Below, one piece after another: positions 29,671 to 39,472 of a DNA stretch of 48,827 bases. Source of the stretch: Flavobacteriales bacterium (GTDB lineage: Bacteria > Bacteroidota > Bacteroidia > Flavobacteriales_D > Sanyastnellaceae); the NCBI GenBank assembly GCA_947488195.1, contig CANKYR010000005.1:1-48827 (forward strand), in the 5' to 3' direction. The first letter of the stretch is position 1, and the number at the start of each line of letters is the position of its first letter. The notes beneath the pieces were generated by a model. The model was given only the letters and a program-made list of their open reading frames with translations, was not told where the DNA came from and searched no databases. The position numbers and the translations under genes were made by a program.

Positions 29671-31131
29671 ATGTCAAACAAACCCTTGTCAAACGACACG
29701 TACAGCAATGAACTGGCGGTGTATGTGAACCAAGAAAAAGCAGCAGTAGATCTCGCGCACATGGTGGGTAAGTTGCTTTTCGATAAATCAATTGAATTGG
29801 TGCTTTTCCGCAATCATCTTGCAGATACACGCATCACAGAAATCCTTCGTTTGCACAAATACGCGGCAGAAGTAGTTGGAAAACCAATCAGCGTTTTTCA
29901 CACGGCTGAATTGGCCACTGAGCTTTACAACATGGACATTGCTCCAGCGAAAATAGATATTGGAAAATTAGCCAGCGAGTGGGCCATCTCTCGTGAGCAT
30001 TTCAATTCACAAAAAGATTTTTTAGAAGATAAGCTTCAGAATTTCACCGAAGAGGGAAAGGACATGGAACCAAGAGACGTTGTCTTGTTTGGTTTCGGTC
30101 GCATTGGTCGCTTGGCTGCACGCGAATTGGTGCGTCAAGCCGGAAGCGGACAACAACTTCGCCTTCGCGCAATTGTTACGCGTGAAGACGATGATTTGTC
30201 AATTAAAAAACGTGCTGCTCTTTTCGAAAACGATTCTGTTCACGGAAGATTCAAAGGAACCGTTGATGTAGATTACGAAAACAAATGTTTAATCGTGAAC
30301 GGTCAGCGCATTTACATGCTCGCAGCGAAAGATCCAGGAGCTGTTGATTACACAGCATATGGAATTCAAGACGCTTTGTTAATCGATAACACAGGTGTAT
30401 ACAAGGATCGTGAAGCATTAAGTGTTCACTTGAAATCAAAAGGAATCAGCAAGGTGTTATTAACCGCTCCTGGAAAGGAAGTTCCGAATATTGTGTACGG
30501 AATTAACCACCGCGATTTAGACATCGAAAGCGAAACAATTTTCTCTGCAGCAAGCTGCACGACCAATGCAATTTCTCCAATTTTGAAAACCATTTTTGAT
30601 GAATTTGGAATTGAAAAGGGGCACATTGAAACGGTTCACGCATACACGAACGACCAGAACTTGTTGGACAACATGCACAAGAAAAGCCGCCGCGGAAGAA
30701 GTGCTGCCGTAAACATGGTAATCACTGAAACTGGCGCTGGTAAGGCTGTTACGAAAGTAATTCCAGCTTTGGCAGACAAGTTGACTTCAAACGCTGTTCG
30801 CGTGCCAACGCCAAATGGTTCGTTAGCCATTATTCACGTTTACACAGATAAGGCCACGTCCGTTGAAGAGGTGAACGCTATTGTTAGAAAGGCCGCTTTA
30901 GATGGAGACTTAGTTAATCAGATTTTCTTCAGCATCAGCGAAGAATTAGTTTCTAGCGATGTTGTTGGAAACGAATGTTGCAGCGTTTATGACAGCCAGG
31001 CTACAATAGTTTCAAAAGATGGAAAGGGCATTGTTCTATACGTATGGTACGACAATGAATTCGGATACACCAAGCAAGTGATTCGCTTAGCGAAGTATGT
31101 TGCGAAGGTTCGTCGCAGCATGTACTATTAA
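29671..31131 (+). CDS. gap: Glyceraldehyde-3-phosphate dehydrogenase, long form with N-terminal extension
   Basis: FGFGRIGRLAARE, SAASCTTNAISPILK, WYDNEFGYTKQVIRLA; 486 aa. Confidence 0.94.
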   Translation: MSNKPLSNDTYSNELAVYVNQEKAAVDLAHMVGKLLFDKSIELVLFRNHLADTRITEILRLHKYAAEVVGKPISVFHTAELATELYNMDIAPAKIDIGKLASEWAISREHFNSQKDFLEDKLQNFTEEGKDMEPRDVVLFGFGRIGRLAARELVRQAGSGQQLRLRAIVTREDDDLSIKKRAALFENDSVHGRFKGTVDVDYENKCLIVNGQRIYMLAAKDPGAVDYTAYGIQDALLIDNTGVYKDREALSVHLKSKGISKVLLTAPGKEVPNIVYGINHRDLDIESETIFSAASCTTNAISPILKTIFDEFGIEKGHIETVHAYTNDQNLLDNMHKKSRRGRSAAVNMVITETGAGKAVTKVIPALADKLTSNAVRVPTPNGSLAIIHVYTDKATSVEEVNAIVRKAALDGDLVNQIFFSISEELVSSDVVGNECCSVYDSQATIVSKDGKGIVLYVWYDNEFGYTKQVIRLAKYVAKVRRSMYY

Positions 31132-31148
31132 TATTTTATGTTGAAGTA

Positions 31149-31177
31149 AAAAGGGCGACCAACGGTCGCCCTTTTTT
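31149..31177. terminator. Bidirectional terminator shared by convergent genes
   Basis: GGGCGACC-AAC-GGTCGCCC flanked by A and T tracts. Confidence 0.9.
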
Positions 31178-31181
31178 GTGT

Positions 31182-32726
31182 CTATTCTTTCGTTCGTTTC
31201 CTCGATACAAACAAGGCCAATCCGACTATGGAACCCAAGAATATGGGAACCTCCCAAGGCTTATTCTTCTTATCAGGATTCTCGTTTTGCAAGAATGCTT
31301 CGTTCGCTTCCATGTCGGAATGAATGTAGGCTTCATCCACTTCAATTTCACTCGGATCCATCGGAGAATTTTCTCCCGGAATAACTTCCCCCTTCAACAT
31401 AGAATCATAAGGTTTGTTAATCATGAATGAAACAAATTCATTGATGTAATTGTCACTACGATTGTTAGGTTTTATTCCCGCTAACGCATACAATTCATCC
31501 ACTTCAACTTTTCTGCGTGAACGCAACGATTCCAAATAGTCTTGCGATTCATCGCAATCGAAAGGGCCTCCAGCAGGATGTGTAAGAATATACCTCGCCT
31601 GAAAATTCTCGGTGTTAGGCGTAATCTGGAAAGTTAGATCCGCTGGGAATTTAGCGTTGCTGTAGCGCACATGAAGCCTTGTGAAGAACACTGGAGAAGC
31701 AGAATTCCAACCGGCCCACCAAACGCCCGCTTCAGCAAAGTCGTTGTAAATAGGCGGATTTCCAACACAAGGATCGCATTTCATTCCGCCCCAGCTTGGA
31801 GTCACATTCCACGCGTATTCCAACATAACCGCGTTCTTTCCCTCACGTGAATATGCGCGAGTGAAAAGGTTTTTGTAGAACTCTCCGAAGATGTCTTTCG
31901 TGTACAACGGAATGTTGCGGTCTGTTGGCACTTTCACCGTTCTGTAGTTGGTGCATTCTACGCGACCAGTCTTCGTAAAAGCATACACAATCATGTCTTG
32001 CTCGCCAGTGCTGTTCGCCATTCCGAGGCGAATAGGCAACATGAATTTAGGGTGGTCGAAGTTAATTTGAATCGGACGCAAATAATCGAATCCGCTGTTC
32101 TTCTGATTGTCAAGATTCACTTTCACAACAAAGAACTTCATGTTGCTCTTGATGTAAGGCTCAAGCACACTCTCCGCAGTAGCTGGAATTTTATAGCCTT
32201 CCTGAATCAAATAGTTTTTCAATCCAGTACTTTCTTTCGCTGAAAGAAGAGCAATATCGTATTCCCCAACGGTGTATTCAGCTTCAATGGTCACATTGAA
32301 TTTTGTTTCAACCATATCATACTTCATTCGAACGCCCGCATCTGTAGAGGTGACTTGCGCACTCCAGTTTGCTTCGTCTAATTCTACAACCTGATAACAC
32401 GGATTAGTGTCGTAATATTCCACCAAACGGGGAGAAGAGTATGCGTCGAGTGTTTCGAAAATTCTGCGATCAACGACTTTAATGTCACCTTCCTGAAGTA
32501 CCACAGGCACAGGCACAACCATAGCGAAATCGCGCACGTCGCCTTTGAAATCGTTCGACATGGTAATGGACGTGCGCGTTCCATCGCGAACCAAAATAAT
32601 TTCGCTCTTGTTATTGAAGAGCGTCGCGTCAGCTTTCGCGACATAAAATCCGCAGAAGGAATAAGCATTAACGCTAGACAGGAGCACCAACAGTGCTGCT
32701 GCCTTAATAAGCAATCTTTGTGTCAT
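31182..32726 (-). CDS. DUF2330 family protein
   Basis: Signal peptide, SFCGFYVAKADATLFNNKSEIILVRDGTRTSITMSNDFKGD; C-terminal TM. Confidence 0.8.
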   Translation of the reverse strand: MTQRLLIKAAALLVLLSSVNAYSFCGFYVAKADATLFNNKSEIILVRDGTRTSITMSNDFKGDVRDFAMVVPVPVVLQEGDIKVVDRRIFETLDAYSSPRLVEYYDTNPCYQVVELDEANWSAQVTSTDAGVRMKYDMVETKFNVTIEAEYTVGEYDIALLSAKESTGLKNYLIQEGYKIPATAESVLEPYIKSNMKFFVVKVNLDNQKNSGFDYLRPIQINFDHPKFMLPIRLGMANSTGEQDMIVYAFTKTGRVECTNYRTVKVPTDRNIPLYTKDIFGEFYKNLFTRAYSREGKNAVMLEYAWNVTPSWGGMKCDPCVGNPPIYNDFAEAGVWWAGWNSASPVFFTRLHVRYSNAKFPADLTFQITPNTENFQARYILTHPAGGPFDCDESQDYLESLRSRRKVEVDELYALAGIKPNNRSDNYINEFVSFMINKPYDSMLKGEVIPGENSPMDPSEIEVDEAYIHSDMEANEAFLQNENPDKKNKPWEVPIFLGSIVGLALFVSRKRTKE

Positions 32727-33552
32727 GGTTGAATTGTTTTTGTGTTGAATGAATCCAGTTGAATGTTTTGCTTGGAAAAAATTTGTTCAGGAGCGGAGTG
32801 AGCGGAGTGAAGCAAACCAAGGCCCAGAGCGGAGCTCCAGTCACAAAATGATAATTTGTGAGGTAGAACGAAGTGAAGGCAACAGCCATCGTCCAGATAA
32901 TTCGCACAGTTCGATTCGTAGGAATGGTCATTGGATCGGTTATCATGAAAAGCGCAAACAACCAAATGCTTCCTGAAGACAATTTATGAAGGAGAACTTC
33001 CCAATTCCATCCCAAGAAAACGATAGTTCTGTAATACTCAAGGGCGAAGAGGGTTGCAATGAAAATAAGTCCTGTGTCCATTCGCTTCACCCGTGAAAGC
33101 ACTGCCAATCCTGCGGTTCCGATAACAAATACAATCACAGTACTGTTTCCCCATTGGGCAGGGGAAATCCAGGCGTTATTGGTAAAAAGTATCACAGCGA
33201 TAATTCCAACGTTAGCCGGATTGAAAAGATGTTGTCCACGAATTTTGAAGATAAATTTTTGTCCAATTGCAATGGCTGCTGCTAATGCATAAAGCATCGG
33301 TTCATTACTCTTGAACAAGAGCGTTAACCCGAATGCTGTAATCAATGCACTTTTGATGGAATGAAGAGGAAGCTTCAGTAAATAAATTCCAATCAGTTGA
33401 ATGGAAAGTGCTGTGCCGAAGGTGAGCGAAATAGCGGTGAATGAATAATCCCAACGAAGGAATACAACGCCTATGCAAACGAAAATAGTTTGAGAAACAA
33501 TTTGAAAATGCCTGGCGTCGCTTTGAAAGAATCGGAGAAAGGATAACAGCAT
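32704..33552 (-). CDS. RnfD/NqrB-like membrane protein
   Basis: GQHLFNPANVGI, SSGSIWLFALFMITDPMTIP. Confidence 0.75.
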   Translation of the reverse strand: MLLSFLRFFQSDARHFQIVSQTIFVCIGVVFLRWDYSFTAISLTFGTALSIQLIGIYLLKLPLHSIKSALITAFGLTLLFKSNEPMLYALAAAIAIGQKFIFKIRGQHLFNPANVGIIAVILFTNNAWISPAQWGNSTVIVFVIGTAGLAVLSRVKRMDTGLIFIATLFALEYYRTIVFLGWNWEVLLHKLSSGSIWLFALFMITDPMTIPTNRTVRIIWTMAVAFTSFYLTNYHFVTGAPLWALVCFTPLTPLLNKFFPSKTFNWIHSTQKQFNHDTKIAY

Positions 33553-33597
33553 AACTTGAATTTTTTATGCTGTACAGGGAAATTCCCTAATGGTTCA

Positions 33598-34326
33598 TCA
33601 ATCGAGATAATCTTTTACAATTTCGTCGAGCTTGGCTTTCATTTCACCCGCGCTTATTGGGGTGTAGGAGCTTGGGATTTGAAAATCTTCTGGAGAGGTT
33701 TTCTGAAAAATCACTTCACGTGCACGCACTTGCATTCGTCTTCCGTATTGTTCAATATCATATCCGAGTAATGTTCCTTCAACACCTGCGTAGGTGTTCC
33801 ACCAGTTGTTTCCGTCTAAATCTAATTTCGTAGTGCTGTATAAATCTACTGAAGGAAGCGAATCGCTCTTGAAATAAGCAATGGTCTTCTTGCACTCGTA
33901 TCCCGAAATAATCATGGTTTCTTCTGTAGCTTCCAAACGAACGGAAGGAAATTGTTTGATCCATTCGTTGTATTCTCCTTCATTCAAATGCATCACATAA
34001 TCACTTCCAAAGCAAGCCAACAAATGATTGAACTCTTTCTTTTTGTGGTCAATAATAAAATCAGATTTCACAATGCCGTATGCCGACTCAATACGGGTGT
34101 GCTGCCTTTCTCCGTCGAAGATACACGTCATCTCACTTGGGAAAAGTGCAAGTTTAATATCGATCGATTCGTAAGGAAAAGTGACGTCGTAAATGATCTT
34201 CCCCTCTTGGTGTCCAAAGTATGGAATGTTGTTGCACGACTGAAAGATAAAAACCGAAATCAATGCAACGAAAAACGTTGGATGGTTCATTTTATTTACA
34301 GCTGTCAATCGTCTCAAAATTTTCAT
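33598..34326 (-). CDS. Lipoprotein, DUF4412/GLPGLI-like
   Basis: FFVALISVFIFQSC lipobox; EGKIIYDVTFP...ISGYECKKTIAYF. Confidence 0.55.
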   Translation of the reverse strand: MKILRRLTAVNKMNHPTFFVALISVFIFQSCNNIPYFGHQEGKIIYDVTFPYESIDIKLALFPSEMTCIFDGERQHTRIESAYGIVKSDFIIDHKKKEFNHLLACFGSDYVMHLNEGEYNEWIKQFPSVRLEATEETMIISGYECKKTIAYFKSDSLPSVDLYSTTKLDLDGNNWWNTYAGVEGTLLGYDIEQYGRRMQVRAREVIFQKTSPEDFQIPSSYTPISAGEMKAKLDEIVKDYLD

Positions 34327-34411
34327 GCACGCAATATTACCACATTTTGAAATTAAAATTGGTGATTTGGGTTGAAGCATTGTAAATTCGGGCTTTCAAT
34401 TCCCTAACCGA

Positions 34412-35119
34412 GTGACTAACAAAATTAACATTGCCATCGATGGCTATTCTTCCTGTGGTAAAAGCACATTAGCTAAAGCCATTGCAAAAAACTTGAATTA
34501 CATCTATATCGATTCGGGAGCAATGTACAGAACTGTTGCGTATTATGCTTTGGAGCACGGTTACGTTCAAAGTGATGGTGTGATTGATGAACAGATGTTG
34601 GTGGAATCGCTTCATTTAATCTTGATTCAATTCAAATACAATTCAGATACCCAAGAGATAGAAACTTTTTTAAACGGGAATTGCGTCGATAAAGAAATTC
34701 GAAGCATGCAGGTGAGTGCTCATGTCTCTGCCATTAGCGCGATCAAGGCCGTTCGTGAAAAGCTCGTTCGCATTCAACAAAGAATGGGCGAGAACGGCGG
34801 TGTAGTTATGGACGGAAGAGATATAGGAACGGTTGTTCTTCCAACTGCTGAATTGAAAGTCTTTATGACTGCCGATGTTGAAGTGAGAGCGCAACGCCGC
34901 TTTCTTCAACTGAAAAATAACGGAGTAGATATCTCCATTGATGATGTTCGTGAAAACATAACCCAACGCGATTTTCAAGACACAACACGCGCTGCAGACC
35001 CTCTGCTAAAGGCTTGGGATGCGATCATTCTCGATAATTCTAATCTAACAGAGGAAGAACAATTTTCGTTTCTTATGGTGCAAGCAAGAAAGGCCATTGA
35101 AATAAAAACGTTGGTCTAG
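34412..35119 (+). CDS. cmk: Cytidylate kinase (GTG start)
   Basis: IAIDGYSSCGKSTLAKAIAKNLNYIYIDSGAMYR, MDGRDIGTVV. Confidence 0.94.
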   Translation: MTNKINIAIDGYSSCGKSTLAKAIAKNLNYIYIDSGAMYRTVAYYALEHGYVQSDGVIDEQMLVESLHLILIQFKYNSDTQEIETFLNGNCVDKEIRSMQVSAHVSAISAIKAVREKLVRIQQRMGENGGVVMDGRDIGTVVLPTAELKVFMTADVEVRAQRRFLQLKNNGVDISIDDVRENITQRDFQDTTRAADPLLKAWDAIILDNSNLTEEEQFSFLMVQARKAIEIKTLV

Positions 35120-35194
35120 TTCATTCACATTTCAATGTTGTAAAATACGTTTAGACTTTTTCAGTTCTCTCTCGTGTGCGAATAACTTTAACAC

Positions 35195-38100
35195 ATGAAG
35201 AAATTTTTGAAATGGCCCGCTCTCGCGTTAGTGATTTTACTCCTCGCATTTCGTCCAATCCTAAAATCTTGCGAAGCATCTTTCGCAGAATCTCGCGCAG
35301 CGTCTTTCGAAGAATCTTGTAATACATCTTACGTAGAATCTTGCGTAGCATCTTGTGAAACATCTTTCGCAGAATCCTGGTCCGACAGCCTCATCAAGAC
35401 CCTTACTCTCGATCAGAAAATTGGACAACTCTTCATGGTTGCGGCATGGAGCGACGAAAAGAAAGAATCGTACAATCCAACGCAAATCGATGCCCTTATC
35501 AAAAATAATGGCATTGGTGGAATTATCTTCTTTCAAGGTGGACCCGTGCGTCAAGCGAAGTTGACGAATAGATTTCAAGCTAAATCAAAAATTCCTTTGC
35601 TCATTGGAATCGATGCAGAGTGGGGGTTAGGCATGCGTTTAGACAGCACCATCTCCTTCCCGCGTGCAATGACTTTGGGCGCTTCCATGGATGAAAAACT
35701 CATTTATGAATTTGGAAAGGAAGTTGCTCGTCAATGCAAGCGCATTGGCGTTCACATGAACTTTGCGCCGGTTGTCGACGTGAATTCAAATCCGAAAAAT
35801 CCTGTTATTTCGAATCGCTCATTCGGTGAAAATGCCGATCGTGTTACCGCCTGCGGAATGGCTTACATGAAGGGAATGCAGGACAATGGAGTGCTTGCCA
35901 ACGCAAAACATTTTCCTGGACACGGAGATACCGATGTCGATTCGCACAAAGATCTTCCTGTTGTAAACAAGAATTATGCACAGCTGTCTTCCAATGAATT
36001 CAAACCCTACAGAGCCTTGTTTGAAAATGGATTGGCAAGCGTAATGGTCGCGCATCTTTCGCTTCCCGAATTCGAAAAAGAAGCACATGTACCAAGTACA
36101 CTTTCAAAAAACATAATAACCGGATTGCTTCGCGATAGTTTGAAGTTCGAAGGATTGGTTCTCACCGATGCCATGAACATGGAAGGCGTTGCGAAATATT
36201 TCCCAGCGGGAGAGGCCGATGTACGGGCGCTTATCGCAGGAAACGATGTGGTGTTGTTCCCGTTGAATGTTCCGTTAGCCATTCAAAAAGTGAAAGAGGC
36301 CATTCAACAAGGACGAATCACTGAAGCTGAAATTACAGCGAAAGCACTAAAAGTGTTGAAGGCAAAAGAACGTGTTGGAGCGAATAAGTTCAAGACTATT
36401 CCAATTAAAGGAATTTCGAAAGATTTGAATTTGCCTTACGCCACAGCATTGCGCCGACGCTGCATTGAAAGTTCGATCACAGTAATTTCGGAAAGTAAAA
36501 TTCCTTACGAGGATTCGTATAAATGGCAAAAACCACTCGGTGTTGTAATTATTGGGGACGATGCTAATTGTGCATTCGCAAAGAGTATGGATCAATACAA
36601 GGCCGTTGAAATTCACGCTCTTTCAAAAGAATGTACAGAGCTAGATATTCACCATGTAATTTCAAAATTGAAAGAGAATTGCTCCGATGTGATTGTCGCG
36701 TTTTTAGGCACAACGAATAAGGCCAATACGAACTTCGGTATTACAACTCACGGAACGCATGCCGCTCATAAAATTGCAGAGCATTTCGCAACAACCGTTG
36801 TTATGTTCGCTTGTCCATATGCGCTTGAAAAATCAGAGTGGAAAGGGATTAACGATTTCGTTGTCGCATATCAGCCCGATGATTTGACGCAGCAAGTAAC
36901 CGCAGATGCCATTTGTGGTATCATTCCTTTTCAAGGTAAATTACCGGTTTCGGTTGGAAGCAGATTCAAAGAAGGACAAGGGAAAACCTTCCAGACAGCA
37001 GGAAGAATGCGATACCTTAAGCCTTCGCAAACGGGTTGGTTCAATTTTGTTTCGAATGGTTCGCAAACAAATGGCAATAACAGTGTTTATGTTGAAGACA
37101 TGATGGCGAATGCACCCACTGAAGTGGAGGGCACTGAACTGAACCTATTTTCCAAAGTAGATGTTATCGTTAAGGAAGGAATGGATCAGGGCGCATACCC
37201 TGGTTGCCGTGTTTTAATCGCGAAAGACGGCGTTATTCTTTACAACAAGAGTTTTGGACACCTAGACAAGGCGAAGACACAGAAAGTGGCTGAGAACTCA
37301 ATTTACGACCTTGCTTCTGTTACGAAAATGCTTTCAACAACAATGGCATTGATGAAGTTGGTAGATGAAGGGAAGATTGATGTCGAAAAAACAATTGGTG
37401 AATACATCGATTTCCCCGAAGGACATCCACATGCGAAAATGCAATTGAAGCGAATGCTGTCTCACACTGCCGGACTTCCAGCATGGAAAGATTTCACCAA
37501 TCTAACAGTGAATGGTGGAGAGTGGGATGGGAATTGTTTATCGAAGGAACACACCGATAAATGCAGCAATCCGGTTTGTGCAGATATGTGGACCACTAAG
37601 GAAATGTCGGATTCGATTTACAAGGAAATTTTAGAAGTGAAATTGACTCCCGATCAAGGCTACCTGTACAGTGATTTAGGATATTACTACTACAAAAAAT
37701 TGATTGAGAAAATTACGGGGATGCCCCTTGATTTCTATGTTTCTGAAACATTCTACAAGCCGATGGGACTGCGTTCTATGGGGTACAATCCAACAAAGAA
37801 TTGGCCAGTGAAAATGATTGCAGAAACTGAGACGGATTCGAAATGGAGACGTCAGGCGGTTCGCGGATATGTGCACGACCAAGGCGCTGCTTTAATGGGT
37901 GGGGTTGGCGGACACGCAGGTCTGTTTGGTAATGCGAACGATTGCGCAGCATTGATGCAATTGTGTTTGAACGATGGTCGATATGGAGCCAACGAATTCT
38001 TTCACCACGAAACAATGGATTTGTTTACCGCACGTCATTTCAAAGACAACAGAAGAGGCCTCGGTTTCGATAAACCAGGATTTACAAATTGGAGTGGTGC

Positions 38101-38305
38101 AACAGGACCATCGGCTAGCGATGAAAGTTTTGGACATTCAGGTTTTACAGGAACCCTATGTTGGGCAGATCCAGCGAACGGAACGGTATTCGTTTTCTTA
38201 AGCAATCGCAACTGTCCAAGTTCTGAAAATTGGAAGATTAACGACCTACGCATTCGTCCTAAAATTCAGGAGGAAATTTACAAACTGTTTCCTATTAAAC
38301 CGTAG
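35195..38305 (+). CDS. Glycoside hydrolase family 3 fused to a beta-lactamase-class (serine hydrolase) domain
   Basis: GH3: KHFPGHGDTDVDSHKDLP, VLTDAMNMEGV; C-terminal: YDLASVTKMLSTT (SxxK), YSDLGYY. Confidence 0.92.
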   Translation: MKKFLKWPALALVILLLAFRPILKSCEASFAESRAASFEESCNTSYVESCVASCETSFAESWSDSLIKTLTLDQKIGQLFMVAAWSDEKKESYNPTQIDALIKNNGIGGIIFFQGGPVRQAKLTNRFQAKSKIPLLIGIDAEWGLGMRLDSTISFPRAMTLGASMDEKLIYEFGKEVARQCKRIGVHMNFAPVVDVNSNPKNPVISNRSFGENADRVTACGMAYMKGMQDNGVLANAKHFPGHGDTDVDSHKDLPVVNKNYAQLSSNEFKPYRALFENGLASVMVAHLSLPEFEKEAHVPSTLSKNIITGLLRDSLKFEGLVLTDAMNMEGVAKYFPAGEADVRALIAGNDVVLFPLNVPLAIQKVKEAIQQGRITEAEITAKALKVLKAKERVGANKFKTIPIKGISKDLNLPYATALRRRCIESSITVISESKIPYEDSYKWQKPLGVVIIGDDANCAFAKSMDQYKAVEIHALSKECTELDIHHVISKLKENCSDVIVAFLGTTNKANTNFGITTHGTHAAHKIAEHFATTVVMFACPYALEKSEWKGINDFVVAYQPDDLTQQVTADAICGIIPFQGKLPVSVGSRFKEGQGKTFQTAGRMRYLKPSQTGWFNFVSNGSQTNGNNSVYVEDMMANAPTEVEGTELNLFSKVDVIVKEGMDQGAYPGCRVLIAKDGVILYNKSFGHLDKAKTQKVAENSIYDLASVTKMLSTTMALMKLVDEGKIDVEKTIGEYIDFPEGHPHAKMQLKRMLSHTAGLPAWKDFTNLTVNGGEWDGNCLSKEHTDKCSNPVCADMWTTKEMSDSIYKEILEVKLTPDQGYLYSDLGYYYYKKLIEKITGMPLDFYVSETFYKPMGLRSMGYNPTKNWPVKMIAETETDSKWRRQAVRGYVHDQGAALMGGVGGHAGLFGNANDCAALMQLCLNDGRYGANEFFHHETMDLFTARHFKDNRRGLGFDKPGFTNWSGATGPSASDESFGHSGFTGTLCWADPANGTVFVFLSNRNCPSSENWKINDLRIRPKIQEEIYKLFPIKP
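35267..35374 (+). repeat. Micro-hairpin tandem array A: 9 x 12 bp (TCT + 3-nt arm + 3-nt loop + complementary arm)
   Basis: TCT-TGC-GAA-GCA / TCT-TTC-GCA-GAA / TCT-CGC-GCA-GCG / TCT-TTC-GAA-GAA / TCT-TGT-AAT-ACA / TCT-TAC-GTA-GAA / TCT-TGC-GTA-GCA / TCT-TGT-GAA-ACA / TCT-TTC-GCA-GAA; in frame in the GH3 gene. Confidence 0.95.
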
Positions 38306-38313
38306 TACTTTTG
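38306..38313 (+). promoter_or_regulatory. TAnnTTTG -7 element for bshA
   Basis: TACTTTTG 25 nt before ATG 38339. Confidence 0.5.
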
Positions 38314-38338
38314 TTACGGAGTTAGGCTCCGTTGTACT

Positions 38339-39472
38339 ATGGAAAAAAAATTGAAAATAGGTATAGTGTGCTACCCCACTTTCGGCGGTAGCGGTGTGGT
38401 GGCAACCGAGTTGGGGAAGGCACTTGCAGAGAAGGGACATGAAATTCATTTCATTACTTATTCGCAACCTGTTCGATTGGGTTCGCTAAGAAAAAATGTT
38501 CGTTACCACGAAGTAAACGTAAGCGACTATCCGTTGTTTTTATATCCGCCTTACGAGCTTGTTCTTGCCAGTAAAATGGTCGACGTAGCCAAGCACGAGG
38601 GTCTTGACCTGTTGCATGTACACTACGCCATTCCGCATGCAAGTGCGGCATACATGGCAAAGCAAATATTGAAAAGAGAAGGGATCAATCTACCGGTAAT
38701 AACCACCCTTCACGGAACAGACATAACGCTATTAGGAAGAGACGCTTCGTTCGAGCCTGTAATCTCTTTTGCCATCAATGAAAGCGATGCTGTAACTGCT
38801 GTTTCGCAAAGCTTGAGAACAGACACATACAAGCTTTTTGGAATCAATATAGACATTGAAGTCATTCCAAACTTCTTGAATCCAACCCCCATAAACGAAG
38901 AAGTTGTTCAGGAAATTCGAGAGGAATACGCGCCCAATGGAACCCCCATGCTCATTCATATTTCGAACTTCCGCCCAGTAAAACGTGTGATGGACGTTAT
39001 GGAAATTTACAAGCGCGTGAATGAATTAATACCTTCCATTTTAATTATGGTAGGCGACGGTCCTGATCGTTCAAAAGCAGAACAATTCGCACGTGATAAT
39101 CAGTTGAACGATGTGATTTTTGTTGGAAATGTAAAGAACCCGATGGAACTTCTGTCAGCGGCAGACGTTATGCTCCTTCCATCCGAATCAGAAAGTTTTG
39201 GTTTAGCAGCATTGGAAGCCATGGCAAGCGGAGTACCTGTTGTATCGAGCAATGCAGGTGGTTTGCCTGAGTTGAACAGACACGGTGTGTCAGGACTCAT
39301 GAGCAACGTGGGAGATGTTGATGAAATGGCGAAACAAGTTTTTTATCTCATTGAAAAAGAAGAACGATTATTGAAATTCAAAGATCAGGCAAGAGAAAGA
39401 GCGAATGCATTTTCACTAGAAGCCGTGCTTCCGTTGTATGAGAATCTGTATGACAAAGTGTTGAATTCATGA
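38339..39472 (+). CDS. bshA: N-acetyl-alpha-D-glucosaminyl L-malate synthase BshA
   Basis: KIGIVCYPTFGGSGVVATELGKALAEKGHEIHFITYSQPVRL; GT4 fold. Confidence 0.94.
   Translation: MEKKLKIGIVCYPTFGGSGVVATELGKALAEKGHEIHFITYSQPVRLGSLRKNVRYHEVNVSDYPLFLYPPYELVLASKMVDVAKHEGLDLLHVHYAIPHASAAYMAKQILKREGINLPVITTLHGTDITLLGRDASFEPVISFAINESDAVTAVSQSLRTDTYKLFGINIDIEVIPNFLNPTPINEEVVQEIREEYAPNGTPMLIHISNFRPVKRVMDVMEIYKRVNELIPSILIMVGDGPDRSKAEQFARDNQLNDVIFVGNVKNPMELLSAADVMLLPSESESFGLAALEAMASGVPVVSSNAGGLPELNRHGVSGLMSNVGDVDEMAKQVFYLIEKEERLLKFKDQARERANAFSLEAVLPLYENLYDKVLNS

Noticed and set aside
29671-31131. GAPDH N-terminal extension as a novel fusion
   Set aside because: Long-form GAPDH of about 480 aa is familiar in Bacteroidota and relatives.
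31176-31430. ORFs opposite the DUF2330 gene
   Set aside because: Start inside the shared terminator and overlap a clear DUF2330 CDS.
35151-35578. Antisense ORFs across array A (MFHKMLRKILRKMYYKILRK..., ...CFTRCYARFYVRC...)
   Set aside because: Open only because the 12-bp repeat lacks stops in many frames. The plus-strand GH3 gene fully explains the region.
35195-38305. GH3 plus beta-lactamase fusion as a novel enzyme
   Set aside because: This domain combination is already known in Bacteroidota; only the inserted array is unusual.
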